Below are positions 44,058-53,068 of a DNA stretch of 64,000 bases, one piece after another. The DNA comes from Imperialibacter sp. EC-SDR9. GTDB taxonomy: Bacteria > Bacteroidota > Bacteroidia > Cytophagales > Cyclobacteriaceae. Below the pieces are notes generated by a model. It saw nothing but the letters and a program-made list of their open reading frames with translations, was not told the DNA's origin and searched no databases. The translations under genes and the position numbers were made by a program. How positions within the stretch are numbered: position 1 is the first letter of the stretch; the number at the start of each line of letters is the position of its first letter. The stretch covers positions 186,001-250,000 of the forward strand of contig NZ_LR701574.1 of NCBI RefSeq assembly GCF_902498805.1, written 5' to 3'.

Positions 44058-45485
44058 ATGAACGCTTTTCCCATCAACCGAGATTTCTATTTTTTTGGAA
44101 GCTTCCTTATTGGCCTATACATTGTCGCTAACACACTCCAAGCAGGTGTCCAAATGTGGGTAGGTTACCAAATGTTCTGGCTGCCGTCGTTTGGTAGCTG
44201 GCTGCTTGTTACTTGTGCTATTTACCTGCTTCCCTCCCTGTTCCTCTTGAAATACTATCACCAAAATCAGTACCGGTTGGCTTTCCTCGGCACTATTGCA
44301 TCCAGCATCATGGTGTTACTACAAGTGATTGTCTTAACAGCCATATTACGAGCCAGGCAACTGCAGGATTTCTACAACCCAGTACTTTATCTGTTGCTTT
44401 TTGCCGGCCTTGTCCACGCAGCAGGTCTTTTGACCTCTGATGCCCGAAAGAAGCCCTTGCTCAAGACCATCGGCCTCGGGTTGGGTATAGTGAACGTGAT
44501 CTTACTCATTTCCCTCACCTGGATGTTGCTTTCGGGCAACAACTCTTCCACTGGTATCTTTGTCCAAAAGCTGGCGGAATGGACAACCATTGCCGGAGGG
44601 CTGGTTTGGGCATTGTTCATCAGGCAATTTATGGGCGAGCGCAGCCTGCTGAAAGAAGAACAGGTAAGCACAGAGAGCAGGAAATCGATCGCAGACATAT
44701 ATGCTTTCTTCAGTTTTATGGGGGTGTTTTTTATCCTGCTTTTTGGGTTCATGATAGTCAAGCAAGGCTACTATAACACTCACGCCACCCCGGCTGCCAG
44801 AAAAATGGCAAATCCTTACGAATTTCGCTCCTACTCCAGCAGCAAAGGTGAAACATTGCAGTACAGGTTTCTGAAACCTCTCGATTACGAGCCGGGGAAG
44901 AAATTTCCGATGGTCGTTTGCTTGCATGGTGGCGCCGGATGGGGAACGGACAACACCAGGCAGTTCGATGGATCATTGGCAGCGCAAATGCTTTCTGACT
45001 ATACCAGCAGGGAAAAGTACCAGGCATTTCTTTTCGTTCCCCAATGCCCTCCCATGCATAGCTGGGGAGGCATACCTGCCTATAAGTCTATCGACTCGCT
45101 GGTATTTGAAGCCATGGCAGCACTGGAAAGGGAATTTGCCATAGATGAAAAGAGGCGCTACGTTATGGGGAGTTCGCTTGGCGGCTACGGCACCTGGCAC
45201 TTTATCAGTACACGGCCCGAAATGTTTGCTGCTGCCATTCCAATATCTGGTGAGGGTGATCCTGACTTTGCGAAAGAAATTGTTGACGTCCCTGTTTGGG
45301 CATTCCATGGCCGAACTGATATCAATGTGCCTGTATCCGGCTCTCAGCACATCATTCAGGCGGTGAAGAATGCTGGTGGTTCCCCTCGCTACACCGAATA
45401 CCCTGACCGAGGCCACGACATCTGGAAGCAGGTAAGGGAAACTCCTGATTTGATGGACTGGATGTTTGCGCAGGCAAAAGAATAA
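44058..45485 (+). CDS. Multi-span membrane protein fused to an alpha/beta hydrolase
   Basis: A 475-residue protein in two halves. Residues about 1-245 form six or seven membrane helices (for example FFGSFLIGLYIVANTL, SWLLVTCAIYLLPSLFLL, IMVLLQVIVLTAILR, FFSFMGVFFILLFGFMIV). Residues about 260-475 are an alpha/beta hydrolase like phospholipase/carboxylesterase or PHB depolymerase-type esterases: oxyanion motif VCLHGGAGWG, nucleophile S373 in MGSSLGGYG, acid in HGRTDINVPV, and catalytic His in YPDRGHDIW. The hydrolase half should face the periplasm. The natural substrate is unknown. Solitary gene with its own promoter in the 283-bp gap upstream. Confidence 0.83.
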   Translation: MNAFPINRDFYFFGSFLIGLYIVANTLQAGVQMWVGYQMFWLPSFGSWLLVTCAIYLLPSLFLLKYYHQNQYRLAFLGTIASSIMVLLQVIVLTAILRARQLQDFYNPVLYLLLFAGLVHAAGLLTSDARKKPLLKTIGLGLGIVNVILLISLTWMLLSGNNSSTGIFVQKLAEWTTIAGGLVWALFIRQFMGERSLLKEEQVSTESRKSIADIYAFFSFMGVFFILLFGFMIVKQGYYNTHATPAARKMANPYEFRSYSSSKGETLQYRFLKPLDYEPGKKFPMVVCLHGGAGWGTDNTRQFDGSLAAQMLSDYTSREKYQAFLFVPQCPPMHSWGGIPAYKSIDSLVFEAMAALEREFAIDEKRRYVMGSSLGGYGTWHFISTRPEMFAAAIPISGEGDPDFAKEIVDVPVWAFHGRTDINVPVSGSQHIIQAVKNAGGSPRYTEYPDRGHDIWKQVRETPDLMDWMFAQAKE

Positions 45486-45657
45486 CCAGGGGGTATCCAA
45501 GAGATCCATTAATAAATTTGACATGTAATCCGTGTTCACGGTAAATTATTCAGACATATAAACCATTGTTGGATAATCGTTACCCCGAAAAGATTTCCAT
45601 GCTTACCTTTGGTATCATAGAGCTTTGTTAAGCCACAAGGTTCGCCTCAACTGTTCG

Positions 45658-46914
45658 ATGACCAACCTCCGTCCCAAAAGTAAATTCTCTCTGATCTTTA
45701 TTCTGGGGCTGCTTACCGCCATTGGCCCCTTTTCGGTGGATATGTACCTGCCTGCTTTTTCGGGTATTGCCAAGGGCCTGAACACCAGCGTCGACCAGGT
45801 AATGCTGTCGCTGTCCAGCTTCTTCGTGGGTATTTCGGCGGGACAATTGCTCTATGGTCCTCTGCTGGAGAGGTTTGGACGCAAAAACCCTCTATACTTT
45901 GGACTGAGCCTGTACTTGGTGGCTTCGGTAGGCTGTGCAATGGCTAACTCGGTAGAGATGCTAATTGCTGGCAGGTTTTTGCAGGCACTAGGTGGCTGTG
46001 TCGGCATGGTGGCGGCCCGTGCTATGGTGCGTGACTTGTTCGAAGTAAAAGAAAACGCCAAGATATTTTCGTCGCTGATGCTGGTGGTGGCGGTCTCGCC
46101 CATTATTGCGCCCACAGCCGGCGGGTTGATTACTTCGGTGTTTGGCTGGCGTTATGTCTTTGTTGCACTGGTTGTGGTGGCCATTGGTGTTCTGGTGGGA
46201 GTCTATTGGTTGTTACCGGAAAGTAAAAAGCCGGATTCCTCCTTTTCGCTCATGCCCAGGCCTATCCTGCGAAACTTTGCCAGCGTGTTCAGATATGCCC
46301 AGTTCACTACATTTGCCTTTACGGGTGCAGTAGCCGCAGCTGGCTTGTATGCCTACGTTAGCGGCTCGCCTCATGTGTACATGGAGGTATTCCAACTGAC
46401 GGAAGGTCAGTTTAGCTGGGTCTTTGCTGTTATCGCCATGGGGTTGATTGGCTCTACCCAGCTAAACAACCTCATGCTAAAGAAATACTCCAGCGAACAG
46501 ATCATCGGAGTGGGCCTCGCAATTCAGGCGACCGCTGGAGTGGGATTGGTAGCTTTAGGTTTCTTTGGTCTGGCTGACTTCTACAGCGTTACCGCCCTTG
46601 TGTTTATCTTTTTATGCTGCCAGGGCTTTATATTCCCCAATTCCTCAGCCCTCTCCATGGCGCCTTTCCACACCAATGCAGGCAATGCATCGGCGCTGAT
46701 GGGTGCAGTTCAAATGGCCATTGGCGCAGGAGCCTCAGTGCTGGTAAGCGTTTTCCACGACCCCACTCCCCTGCCCATGGCGGGCGTGATGGCCTGCTGC
46801 GCTTTGTCGTCACTGAGCATTTTTCATCTGGGGAGAAGCATCATTAAGCACAAGGCTGCCGCTACGCTCAAAGAGGTGGAGCAGGAAGAGGTCGATATGA
46901 TTGGCACGTTGTAA
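45658..46914 (+). CDS. Bcr/CflA-type multidrug efflux MFS transporter
   Basis: A 418-residue, 12-helix major facilitator starting at the ATG at 45658 (an in-frame TTG lies 11 codons upstream). The Bcr/CflA signature is clear: LGLLTAIGPFSVDMYLPAFSGIA, then GQLLYGPLLERFGRKNPLYFG, the motif-A loop, and LIAGRFLQALGGCVGMVAARAMVRDL, then VSPIIAPTAGGLI, the proton-motive drug antiporter pattern. Substrates in characterised relatives are bicyclomycin, chloramphenicol or sulfonamides; here unknown. It ends 29 bp before the stop of the convergent desaturase gene. Confidence 0.9.
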   Translation: MTNLRPKSKFSLIFILGLLTAIGPFSVDMYLPAFSGIAKGLNTSVDQVMLSLSSFFVGISAGQLLYGPLLERFGRKNPLYFGLSLYLVASVGCAMANSVEMLIAGRFLQALGGCVGMVAARAMVRDLFEVKENAKIFSSLMLVVAVSPIIAPTAGGLITSVFGWRYVFVALVVVAIGVLVGVYWLLPESKKPDSSFSLMPRPILRNFASVFRYAQFTTFAFTGAVAAAGLYAYVSGSPHVYMEVFQLTEGQFSWVFAVIAMGLIGSTQLNNLMLKKYSSEQIIGVGLAIQATAGVGLVALGFFGLADFYSVTALVFIFLCCQGFIFPNSSALSMAPFHTNAGNASALMGAVQMAIGAGASVLVSVFHDPTPLPMAGVMACCALSSLSIFHLGRSIIKHKAAATLKEVEQEEVDMIGTL

Positions 46915-46943
46915 GCTTTCGAACGATTTAGGATGGATACCGG

Positions 46944-47834
46944 TCATTCAACTTCAGAAGGCTGCTCCCGTTCCTGCCTCGCCAGGCGCATAGACTGAGA
47001 GCTGTACTTCTTCCACACTGCACCTACAATGTAGGTTCGAAAGATATAGCCCCAAAAGCTCTTTTCATTGAGTGACGGATCAATCTTATCAGCGATCTGC
47101 GCATGACCTTCGGCTGCTTCACTCCAGTGCATGCTGGCACGTTCGTGGTGGGCTGTGTGATAGCCGTTATTGAACAAAAACAGGTTCACCCCCATGAAGT
47201 TACGGGAGTGATTGTATTTCGTCTCCTCATCGGCATGTACATGTTGCACATAGTTAAAAATCTGCACCATATACCCCGACACCTGCTGTGGAATAACGAC
47301 AAAGACCAGGGCCTTCTTCCAGTCGATTACTATCCAAAGAAGCCACCAAGCAATCAGTACAAAACATTGAGTCAAGTATTCCCAGTAGCGCTTTTTATCC
47401 TTTTGCTTCATCTCCTTCATAAAGGGGATAATGCCCTCTGTGATCTGATAGTAGCTACTCATGCCTGGGTAGCTCACCAGAGTGAAAAGGTCGTTCGACT
47501 CTGTCTTGCGATAGGTAGCCGTGCTATCGCCTTGTTTGTTGACATACCGGTGATGGTTGCGATTGTGCGTGGGAATCCAGGTGAAAATAGGAATGCCGTA
47601 AAACACTGTTAGCCACCAATCTGTTAGGACATTCAGCGCCTTATAATTCCATATTTGAAGATGATTGTGGTTATGGGTAATGACCGAAACAGCCACTGCA
47701 AAATGTAAATAGACGATGTACAAAGCCCAATTGCCCAGCCCGAAGCCTGTAAACCCAGCCTGCCATTGATAGGCAAACATGAGGCTGGTGATGATCATGT
47801 AAGCAACGGTACGGATATCTGCTTTATATTTCAC
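46944..47834 (-). CDS. Membrane fatty acid desaturase
   Basis: A 296-residue integral-membrane di-iron desaturase. The three histidine boxes are visible: THNHNH near residue 55, HNRNHHR near residue 95, and the third box GYHTAHHE near residue 230, along with membrane pairs at about 8-45 and 155-195. It inserts a double bond into membrane acyl chains, using ferredoxin or cytochrome electrons. The start is a GTG directly after an in-frame TGA; a downstream Met (residue 13) is a less likely alternative because it clips the first helix. Such desaturases are often cold-induced; no regulatory element is visible. Confidence 0.9.
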   Translation of the reverse strand: MKYKADIRTVAYMIITSLMFAYQWQAGFTGFGLGNWALYIVYLHFAVAVSVITHNHNHLQIWNYKALNVLTDWWLTVFYGIPIFTWIPTHNRNHHRYVNKQGDSTATYRKTESNDLFTLVSYPGMSSYYQITEGIIPFMKEMKQKDKKRYWEYLTQCFVLIAWWLLWIVIDWKKALVFVVIPQQVSGYMVQIFNYVQHVHADEETKYNHSRNFMGVNLFLFNNGYHTAHHERASMHWSEAAEGHAQIADKIDPSLNEKSFWGYIFRTYIVGAVWKKYSSQSMRLARQEREQPSEVE

Positions 47835-48114
47835 TCAATCAGGTTTAGGTGATGGGCGAATATACAAAAGCATGAATAGAACCCGTGAAAACATCTTGAT
47901 TTGACCCGCTGCTTTGCGTGAGTACTTAGCTGGCTTTCAAACGAAAGCACTTCTTTTTAGCCACAAAGGCAATAAGGCTCGAAGTACAGTACATCAAAGC
48001 TTTGCGGTTTGCTCTGGCAAACCTGCTCTTTTGCTTGTGAGCCTGGATAGTTGGCCTGCTTCCTTTCAGTCATGAATTTACTGGAGATAGACGTTTTTAA
48101 AGAAACGTTAACAT

Positions 48115-48735
48115 TTATTTCGTCAAAACGAGCGGGTTTGTAGTGTGTTGAAATGCTTCGCCGTTGTTGAGGACAAAGGATAGTTGAAGAGAGAAGGAAT
48201 CGCTTTCAGCCGGGGCTTCGGACAACTTGAGTTCAAAAACCTCAAAAAGAACACCCTTACGATTGTCGGCTATGTAATTCGAAAGTGGTAGAAACTTTTC
48301 GAAATCATCGTAAAAGTAAGTCCAGTCATTTGTAAGAACTATTTCGTTGATAGTATCGCCAGCAACGTAGTTATCGTTGTAATCATAAATCGTTTGAACG
48401 ATAATATTGTCTACTCCGACTTTGTCACCGGCATAACCCTGTTCAATGCAAGAAAGGGCCATTGCAGATTGTCCGTAATTCGATGACGTAGCAGCGATAT
48501 ATTCTACTTCAAAATTGAACCTAATAAAAAAACCAGCCCACGGAGCCTTTTCGTTTTCGGCGATTCTTCGCCAGGGATTTGGCTGTGAATTTATGAGCAT
48601 CATGTTAGTAGATCCAATATCGTTGATCCTAAAATGAGGCGGCACCGGATCACAACTACCATTTCGATTCAAACAAGATACAATGCTGGCACCCATCATA
48701 AAAAAGATGATAAGTACCGTTTTGGTCACTCTCAT
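48115..48735 (-). CDS. Hypothetical lipoprotein
   Basis: A 206-residue protein with a clear lipoprotein signal (MRVTKTVLIIFFMMGASIVSC, Cys about 21). The rest is beta-rich with no recognised domain: RINDIGSTNMMLINSQ, a WAGFFIRFNFEVEYIA segment, a central ALSCIEQGYAGDKVGVDNIIVQ, and an end QLSFVLNNGEAF. Small lipoproteins of this form are frequent in Bacteroidota, where relatives often occur in several copies. No operon partner: flanks are 280 bp and about 118 bp from neighbouring genes. The sequence is somewhat AT-richer than its neighbours. Confidence 0.7.
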   Translation of the reverse strand: MRVTKTVLIIFFMMGASIVSCLNRNGSCDPVPPHFRINDIGSTNMMLINSQPNPWRRIAENEKAPWAGFFIRFNFEVEYIAATSSNYGQSAMALSCIEQGYAGDKVGVDNIIVQTIYDYNDNYVAGDTINEIVLTNDWTYFYDDFEKFLPLSNYIADNRKGVLFEVFELKLSEAPAESDSFSLQLSFVLNNGEAFQHTTNPLVLTK

Positions 48736-48852
48736 GTTCTCGTTTTTTTTGCAAAGTTAAGCATCACCTCCAAAAGAGTTTTCTTTTTAGTGTCGCCTCA
48801 TGCCAGGCTTGCTATACCGACCCCTTACTACCTACTACTCACTATTTACCAT

Positions 48853-49887
48853 TTACTTACTACCCCCTTCATACCCCTTCCACATCCACACCAGTGTGTT
48901 CGCCAGGGTCAGCTCATATACCCTGGTGTCGCAGTGCTTGGTGGCTTTGCTGAACACATAGCGGTAGTCGTAGCCTTTGGCTTTGAGGGCGTCAGCAGTG
49001 CGGTTGTTGGCCATTACCCAGTTGTGGTAGGTCTCCTCGGCGTCGTCATAGCGTAGGTCAAACTCCGACACATGGGTGAAGATGCCGAGCGGTTTCTTGT
49101 CCGTAGTTTCGATGAGCTTCATACCAGAATGATACTCCCAGGCCCCTAGTGGATAGGCGGCTTCTTCGGCTGCATCATCGTCCTGCTGATCGACAAAGGT
49201 GCCAGAATAGGTGATCAGTCGCCTGAAAAGGTCTGGCCTGAACCAGCCCATGGTCAATGCAGCAGCACCGCCCGAGCTGCAGCCCATTACGGCTTTTCCC
49301 CAGGGGTCAGCAGTAAAGGCAATGTTGGGATAGGCCGCTTTGATGGCCTGGTTGCTGAGCACAGCAGGCAGCACCTCATCGTTGATAAAGCGGGCAAAGC
49401 GATCCGACATAGTATCGTACTCAAGGCCCCTCTCGCTGCCTTTGGCATCATCTCCGCCATTCTGCACGGCGATGGTGATGAAGGCGGGCAATTTGCGAGT
49501 CGCATCTGTTGAAATGGTGAGATTGTCCAGGGCGTTGCGCACAAGGTCTAATCGACTTGGGCCATCCAGGGTAACAAGTATCGGTGCTTTCGTGCCATCT
49601 TTATAGGCAGCGGGAACGTACACAAAAATCTGCCGAGTTTCCCTCACTGGCTTTTTCGGGTCAAGCGTTGCGTCTGTACCGGGGAAAATCTTGCTATCGG
49701 CCAAACGCATGGAAAACTCGAAGTACTTTCCTTTGGGGTTGCCGAGGTCGGTAAGTGCCGGGTCAATTGTATAGTCGGGGCCAACGACAAAATTTCCATT
49801 GTCATTTTCGCTATTTGACTGTGCTGCTACAGTATAGGTAAACAACCAGCAGCCAATGGCCAGCGGGAGAAATGATTTAAAAAGCAT
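48853..49887 (-). CDS. Secreted esterase D-like hydrolase
   Basis: A 344-residue exported alpha/beta hydrolase: signal peptide (LPLAIGCWLFTYTVAAQ), then a putative-esterase domain of the enterochelin-esterase/esterase D type, with the strand IFVYVPAAYKDGTKAPILVTLDGPS, the nucleophile elbow VMGCSSGGAAALTMGW, an acid region HVSEFDLRYDD and a His near the end in ATKHCDTRVYE. It hydrolyses an ester or amide outside the cytoplasm; substrate unknown. It stands alone on the minus strand, about 118 bp before the lipoprotein gene. Confidence 0.85.
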   Translation of the reverse strand: MLFKSFLPLAIGCWLFTYTVAAQSNSENDNGNFVVGPDYTIDPALTDLGNPKGKYFEFSMRLADSKIFPGTDATLDPKKPVRETRQIFVYVPAAYKDGTKAPILVTLDGPSRLDLVRNALDNLTISTDATRKLPAFITIAVQNGGDDAKGSERGLEYDTMSDRFARFINDEVLPAVLSNQAIKAAYPNIAFTADPWGKAVMGCSSGGAAALTMGWFRPDLFRRLITYSGTFVDQQDDDAAEEAAYPLGAWEYHSGMKLIETTDKKPLGIFTHVSEFDLRYDDAEETYHNWVMANNRTADALKAKGYDYRYVFSKATKHCDTRVYELTLANTLVWMWKGYEGGSK

Positions 49888-49998
49888 GGTAGGTAGTGTT
49901 TAATGATCAGGGTGCACAGGCGCAGCCCCGAATGAAGTTAGGCTTTGGCACAAAGAATTGCAACACTGGCATTTCTATTCAGCAGTGGCTTTCTTTCG

Positions 49999-50205
49999 TT
50001 ATTTCTTTGTATTGTCTTGAAGGAGTTTGTCAAACTGTGTCCAGTTCAGGGAGATGATTTTCGCATACCTGGGCGTCCAGTCAAGTCCTCCTTTTGATAT
50101 TTTTAAGGTGCCTAGCTTGCCGCCGTCCTGGGTCACATCAATGATCACGTCGGAACTTCCAATCTCAGTGGAAGGCAAATTGAGTTTTACGCTGTGTTTG
50201 GGCAT
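49999..50205 (-). CDS. Small conserved-looking cytoplasmic protein
   Basis: A 68-residue protein (MPKHSVKLNLPSTEIG...). It is predicted to be beta-rich, with a central VTQDGGKLGTLKISKGGLDWTP hairpin. This resembles widespread small proteins with a 'G-LKVSKG-V-W-P' pattern that I know only as unnamed conserved proteins. No signal peptide or membrane helix is present. The real-gene call rests on the coherent start, the conserved-looking core and the lack of a competing frame. It sits alone between the esterase and serine-hydrolase genes. Confidence 0.65.
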   Translation of the reverse strand: MPKHSVKLNLPSTEIGSSDVIIDVTQDGGKLGTLKISKGGLDWTPRYAKIISLNWTQFDKLLQDNTKK

Positions 50206-50530
50206 GGTAAATGTTTTTGGTTTGTGTACTGGTTGAGTCTCTATCAGGCTTTGATCGTTTTGACTAACAGCAATTCAAGCAAATTGACCTACCGAATATA
50301 CACAATCACACTTATTTCTTTTACAGTCTCTATGGGTGCGCCTCTGTTAACCAGGATCCCTTCGCCAAAAAAATCAGGATCAAATCCTGAGCGAAAGGTC
50401 TTCCCAGCTATTGATATCGTGCAATTTGGAGCGCTTCGATTACTGCTACCCACTGCGACAAATGTATCCACTATTGAGAAGACTTACGTACCGACTTTTT
50501 AGTATTTCGGCGAACGCATGGGGCGGATAT
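50206..50530. other. Intergenic region, no convincing gene
   Basis: About 325 bp. Overlapping short frames exist on both strands (50194-50502 plus, 50289-50471 minus, the latter from a GTG), but neither has a good start or recognisable content. It should contain the promoter of the 68-residue protein. No terminator or repeat was identified. Confidence 0.45.
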
Positions 50531-51610
50531 TTATTCTAATGCAGTAAGAATTTTGCTCATGATGTTATACGATCTTCTGTGGGCGTACCTCTGACCATAT
50601 GCACTGGAGGTAAGTGCGATAACAATTTCCTTTTCTGGAATCACTATCAGGTGGTTACCCCCGTTTCCGGATGCAAACAAATAGTCGATATTTTTACCTC
50701 CAAAACTTCTGTGAGACTTGTACCACATCAATCCGTAAGCGTCAGCAAAAGGATTGTAGTCAGAGATGTTAAACACCTCACTGCCTATTAACTCCTTCAA
50801 ATACTTCAAATCCATTATTTGATTGCCGTTCCACTTCCCCTGGTTACTGATGAGTACGCCAAGCTTGGCAAAGTCTAGGGTTCGCAAGTATAAATTACCC
50901 GCAGCTCCCGTCTGGTTGGCAGCATTGGTGTACCAGTAAAAATCTCTGATCCCCAATGGATCGAACAATTTCACTTTGGCAAAATCTTTAAGGCTCATGC
51001 CCGATGTTTCTTCAATGACCGCCCCAATGAGAAGGGCATTGATGTCTGCATACACCCACTTTTTCCCCGGAGTAGAAACCAGTGGTACATTGAGCAGATA
51101 GCCCTTCCAATCGTCTTTGGCGATCCAATTGACCGCATGACCGAAAGTGTCGGAGTTGTCGGAATCAGCATCCAGTCCCGACGACATGTTGAGAAGATGC
51201 CGGAGAGTGATTTTCTTATAGTCTTCGTTGACAGATGGGTACTTATTCTTTGGAAAAAATGAATACACATCCTGGTCTAAGCTTTGCACCAAACCGTCCT
51301 TCATCGCTACACCCAACAACATGGCCGTGATACTTTTTCCGGCCGACCGGATGTCATGAACGGTGTTTCTCCAATAAGTGCTAAAGTATTCTTCAACGAC
51401 AATTTTGTTGCTTTTAATGACCACCACCCCTCTGAAGTCGTTGGGTGGTGTGTCCTCGATAAATCTCAGGAGATTTTGAATTGAATCAACGTTAAAGCCA
51501 GCCTCTTTGAGGCTGGTGGCTGGAAGATCAGAAACTGGGTTCTTCAGTTTATCCTGCCCAAATAAATGCAGGTGGGTAAGCAGACATAGGAAGGTAAGAA
51601 ATTGTTTCAT
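50531..51610 (-). CDS. Serine hydrolase, class C beta-lactamase family
   Basis: A 359-residue exported enzyme (signal to about residue 19). Beta-lactamase/penicillin-binding fold: catalytic S89 and K92 in RSAGKSITA (S-x-x-K), a Tyr in KWVYADINALLIG (YxN-like with Asp in place of Asn), and a C-terminal block FASGNGGNHLIVIP replacing the usual KTG triad. The family includes esterases, DD-peptidases and beta-lactamases; the altered third motif argues against a true beta-lactamase and for an esterase or peptidase. It is 87 bp upstream-adjacent to no operon partner, but lies in a run of hydrolase genes on the same strand. Confidence 0.87.
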   Translation of the reverse strand: MKQFLTFLCLLTHLHLFGQDKLKNPVSDLPATSLKEAGFNVDSIQNLLRFIEDTPPNDFRGVVVIKSNKIVVEEYFSTYWRNTVHDIRSAGKSITAMLLGVAMKDGLVQSLDQDVYSFFPKNKYPSVNEDYKKITLRHLLNMSSGLDADSDNSDTFGHAVNWIAKDDWKGYLLNVPLVSTPGKKWVYADINALLIGAVIEETSGMSLKDFAKVKLFDPLGIRDFYWYTNAANQTGAAGNLYLRTLDFAKLGVLISNQGKWNGNQIMDLKYLKELIGSEVFNISDYNPFADAYGLMWYKSHRSFGGKNIDYLFASGNGGNHLIVIPEKEIVIALTSSAYGQRYAHRRSYNIMSKILTALE

Positions 51611-51697
51611 GATGGGTAATAGCTGGATTAGTTTGCAGTGAAACTACCAAGAACTAAATACTTTGGATGCTATGTTGGCGCTTTTTTGCGCTATGGG

Positions 51698-52813
51698 TTA
51701 AAACCGCAACTTTTCTTTCAAGATTTGAAATTGCATGTCGACAACGGATTGATTTTGACCATGCCCTGCTCCCGGTATTAAATAGTATGCCTTGTCAGGA
51801 GCAGATATCTTGTCAAAATATGCACTACTTATTTCTGATGCAGTTGATATATCTTTTTCTCCTTGAACTAAATATACTGGGATTTCAAATTCAATAGCAT
51901 CTCTATTAAAATTCACATCCCTGGCCATTGATTTAATCCCCATTTTTTCATGCCCGGCAAAGTATAAAAATGAATAATCTTCGCCATTATATCTATTTTT
52001 TTGGTCGACTTCATTATTGTACTCTGGCGCAATTTCCCACCAATCAACTGGGGCAGGGATAGCATCTTTTTGTTCATATTGTTTTACTATTCTGATCATT
52101 TGCCCAAAACTTCTGGCATCTTTATAGGGTGGTTTTCCCAGTAGATTTAGCTTCTGAATTGAGGTAGAATCATCCGATTCTCTGGCTAGTTCAAGCACCT
52201 TGTCGTAAGCATAACTATGGTTTTCATTGAAATCCACAAACTGCGAGTTGCCGATATAAGCAAAAAATAGATCCGGTCGAGCTATCGCCATTTTGGTTCC
52301 GAGTATTGAACCCCATGAAGTACCTATTAGTATTACTTTCTGCTTGTTAAGCTGTTTTGTGAGATATTCGGCCAATTCCACTCCATCCTTTACCATTTGA
52401 TCTATAGATAGTTCGTTTTCTATCCAGTAGTCCTCATCTACTTCATTTGGGGCATTTCGCCCAAAGGTTCTGCCAGCACCTCTTTGGTCCCAGGTGACAA
52501 GAATATACTCCTTCTTCCATTCTTCATAAATGTTGTCACTATATGGGCTCGTAACACTGCCTGGGCCACCATGAAGAAACAATATGACAGGTTTTGTACG
52601 ATTTCCCTTTATGGTAACCCAATGCTCAATGCCATTTATCGGGATGTATTTTTCTTCGAAAATTTGATCTTTGATAGCGGCACTAATATTAATACCTTCA
52701 GAAGGTGACTTTGCAAGCGCCAATTCCGCTTTACTGTCTTTTTCGTTTTCTTTTAGTTGAGCCGAACATAAAAATGGTAGCAGAGATAGAACAAGTGTGG
52801 GTGTGATTTTCAT
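51698..52813 (-). CDS. Exported alpha/beta hydrolase, proline iminopeptidase-like
   Basis: A 371-residue protein with a signal peptide (TLVLSLLPFLCSAQ). Hydrolase core: oxyanion HGGPG at 81-85, the DQRGAGRT motif at 109-116 shared with prolyl iminopeptidases, nucleophile S166 in GTSWGS, an Asp in VYLVQGEKDIS and the catalytic His in IPGAGHGQNQ near 350. It most likely cleaves an N-terminal residue or a small ester outside the cytoplasm. The gene is notably AT-richer than the core and lies next to an AT-rich AraC gene, which hints at a shared acquired block at 51.7-54.2 kb. Confidence 0.87.
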   Translation of the reverse strand: MKITPTLVLSLLPFLCSAQLKENEKDSKAELALAKSPSEGINISAAIKDQIFEEKYIPINGIEHWVTIKGNRTKPVILFLHGGPGSVTSPYSDNIYEEWKKEYILVTWDQRGAGRTFGRNAPNEVDEDYWIENELSIDQMVKDGVELAEYLTKQLNKQKVILIGTSWGSILGTKMAIARPDLFFAYIGNSQFVDFNENHSYAYDKVLELARESDDSTSIQKLNLLGKPPYKDARSFGQMIRIVKQYEQKDAIPAPVDWWEIAPEYNNEVDQKNRYNGEDYSFLYFAGHEKMGIKSMARDVNFNRDAIEFEIPVYLVQGEKDISTASEISSAYFDKISAPDKAYYLIPGAGHGQNQSVVDMQFQILKEKLRF

Positions 52814-52988
52814 GTGTATATTATTTGATTTTTGATTGTCACATGGAATTCGCCATAAACTTATTCATCCTTGGTTAGTATAATAAGGACGCTAAGTTTA
52901 TGCTCATTCCATGATTCTAAATTTTGATTGCTATTAATAATTTGAACCAAAACTGCATCTGAAAAGCACACGAGTCGACCGAATAAAA

Positions 52989-53053
52989 AAAGTCGAACGC
53001 ATTTGTGGACACTAAATGCGTTCGACTTTCTATTGGAAACGTTCGACTTTTTT
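52989..53053 (-). terminator. Strong terminator with a competing upstream arm
   Basis: AAAGTCGAACGCATTT (52989-53004) and AAATGCGTTCGACTTT (53014-53029) form a perfect 16-bp stem with a 9-base loop. On the minus strand a U-rich run follows, so it ends the AraC gene transcript at 53069. A third copy of the arm (GTTCGACTTTTTT, 53041-53053) lies before it in minus-strand order and could pair with the same downstream arm, giving two mutually exclusive hairpins. Confidence 0.85.
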
Positions 53054-53068
53054 ACAAGTCGCTTATAA

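Noticed and set aside
50289-50471. 60-residue minus-strand frame starting with GTG
   Set aside because: A competing frame lies on the other strand, no ribosome-binding site is visible, and content matches no known family. It was left as intergenic.
50531-51610. True beta-lactamase (resistance gene)
   Set aside because: The S-x-x-K motif is present, but the KTG triad is not visible and the Tyr motif is altered, so an esterase or peptidase is more likely.
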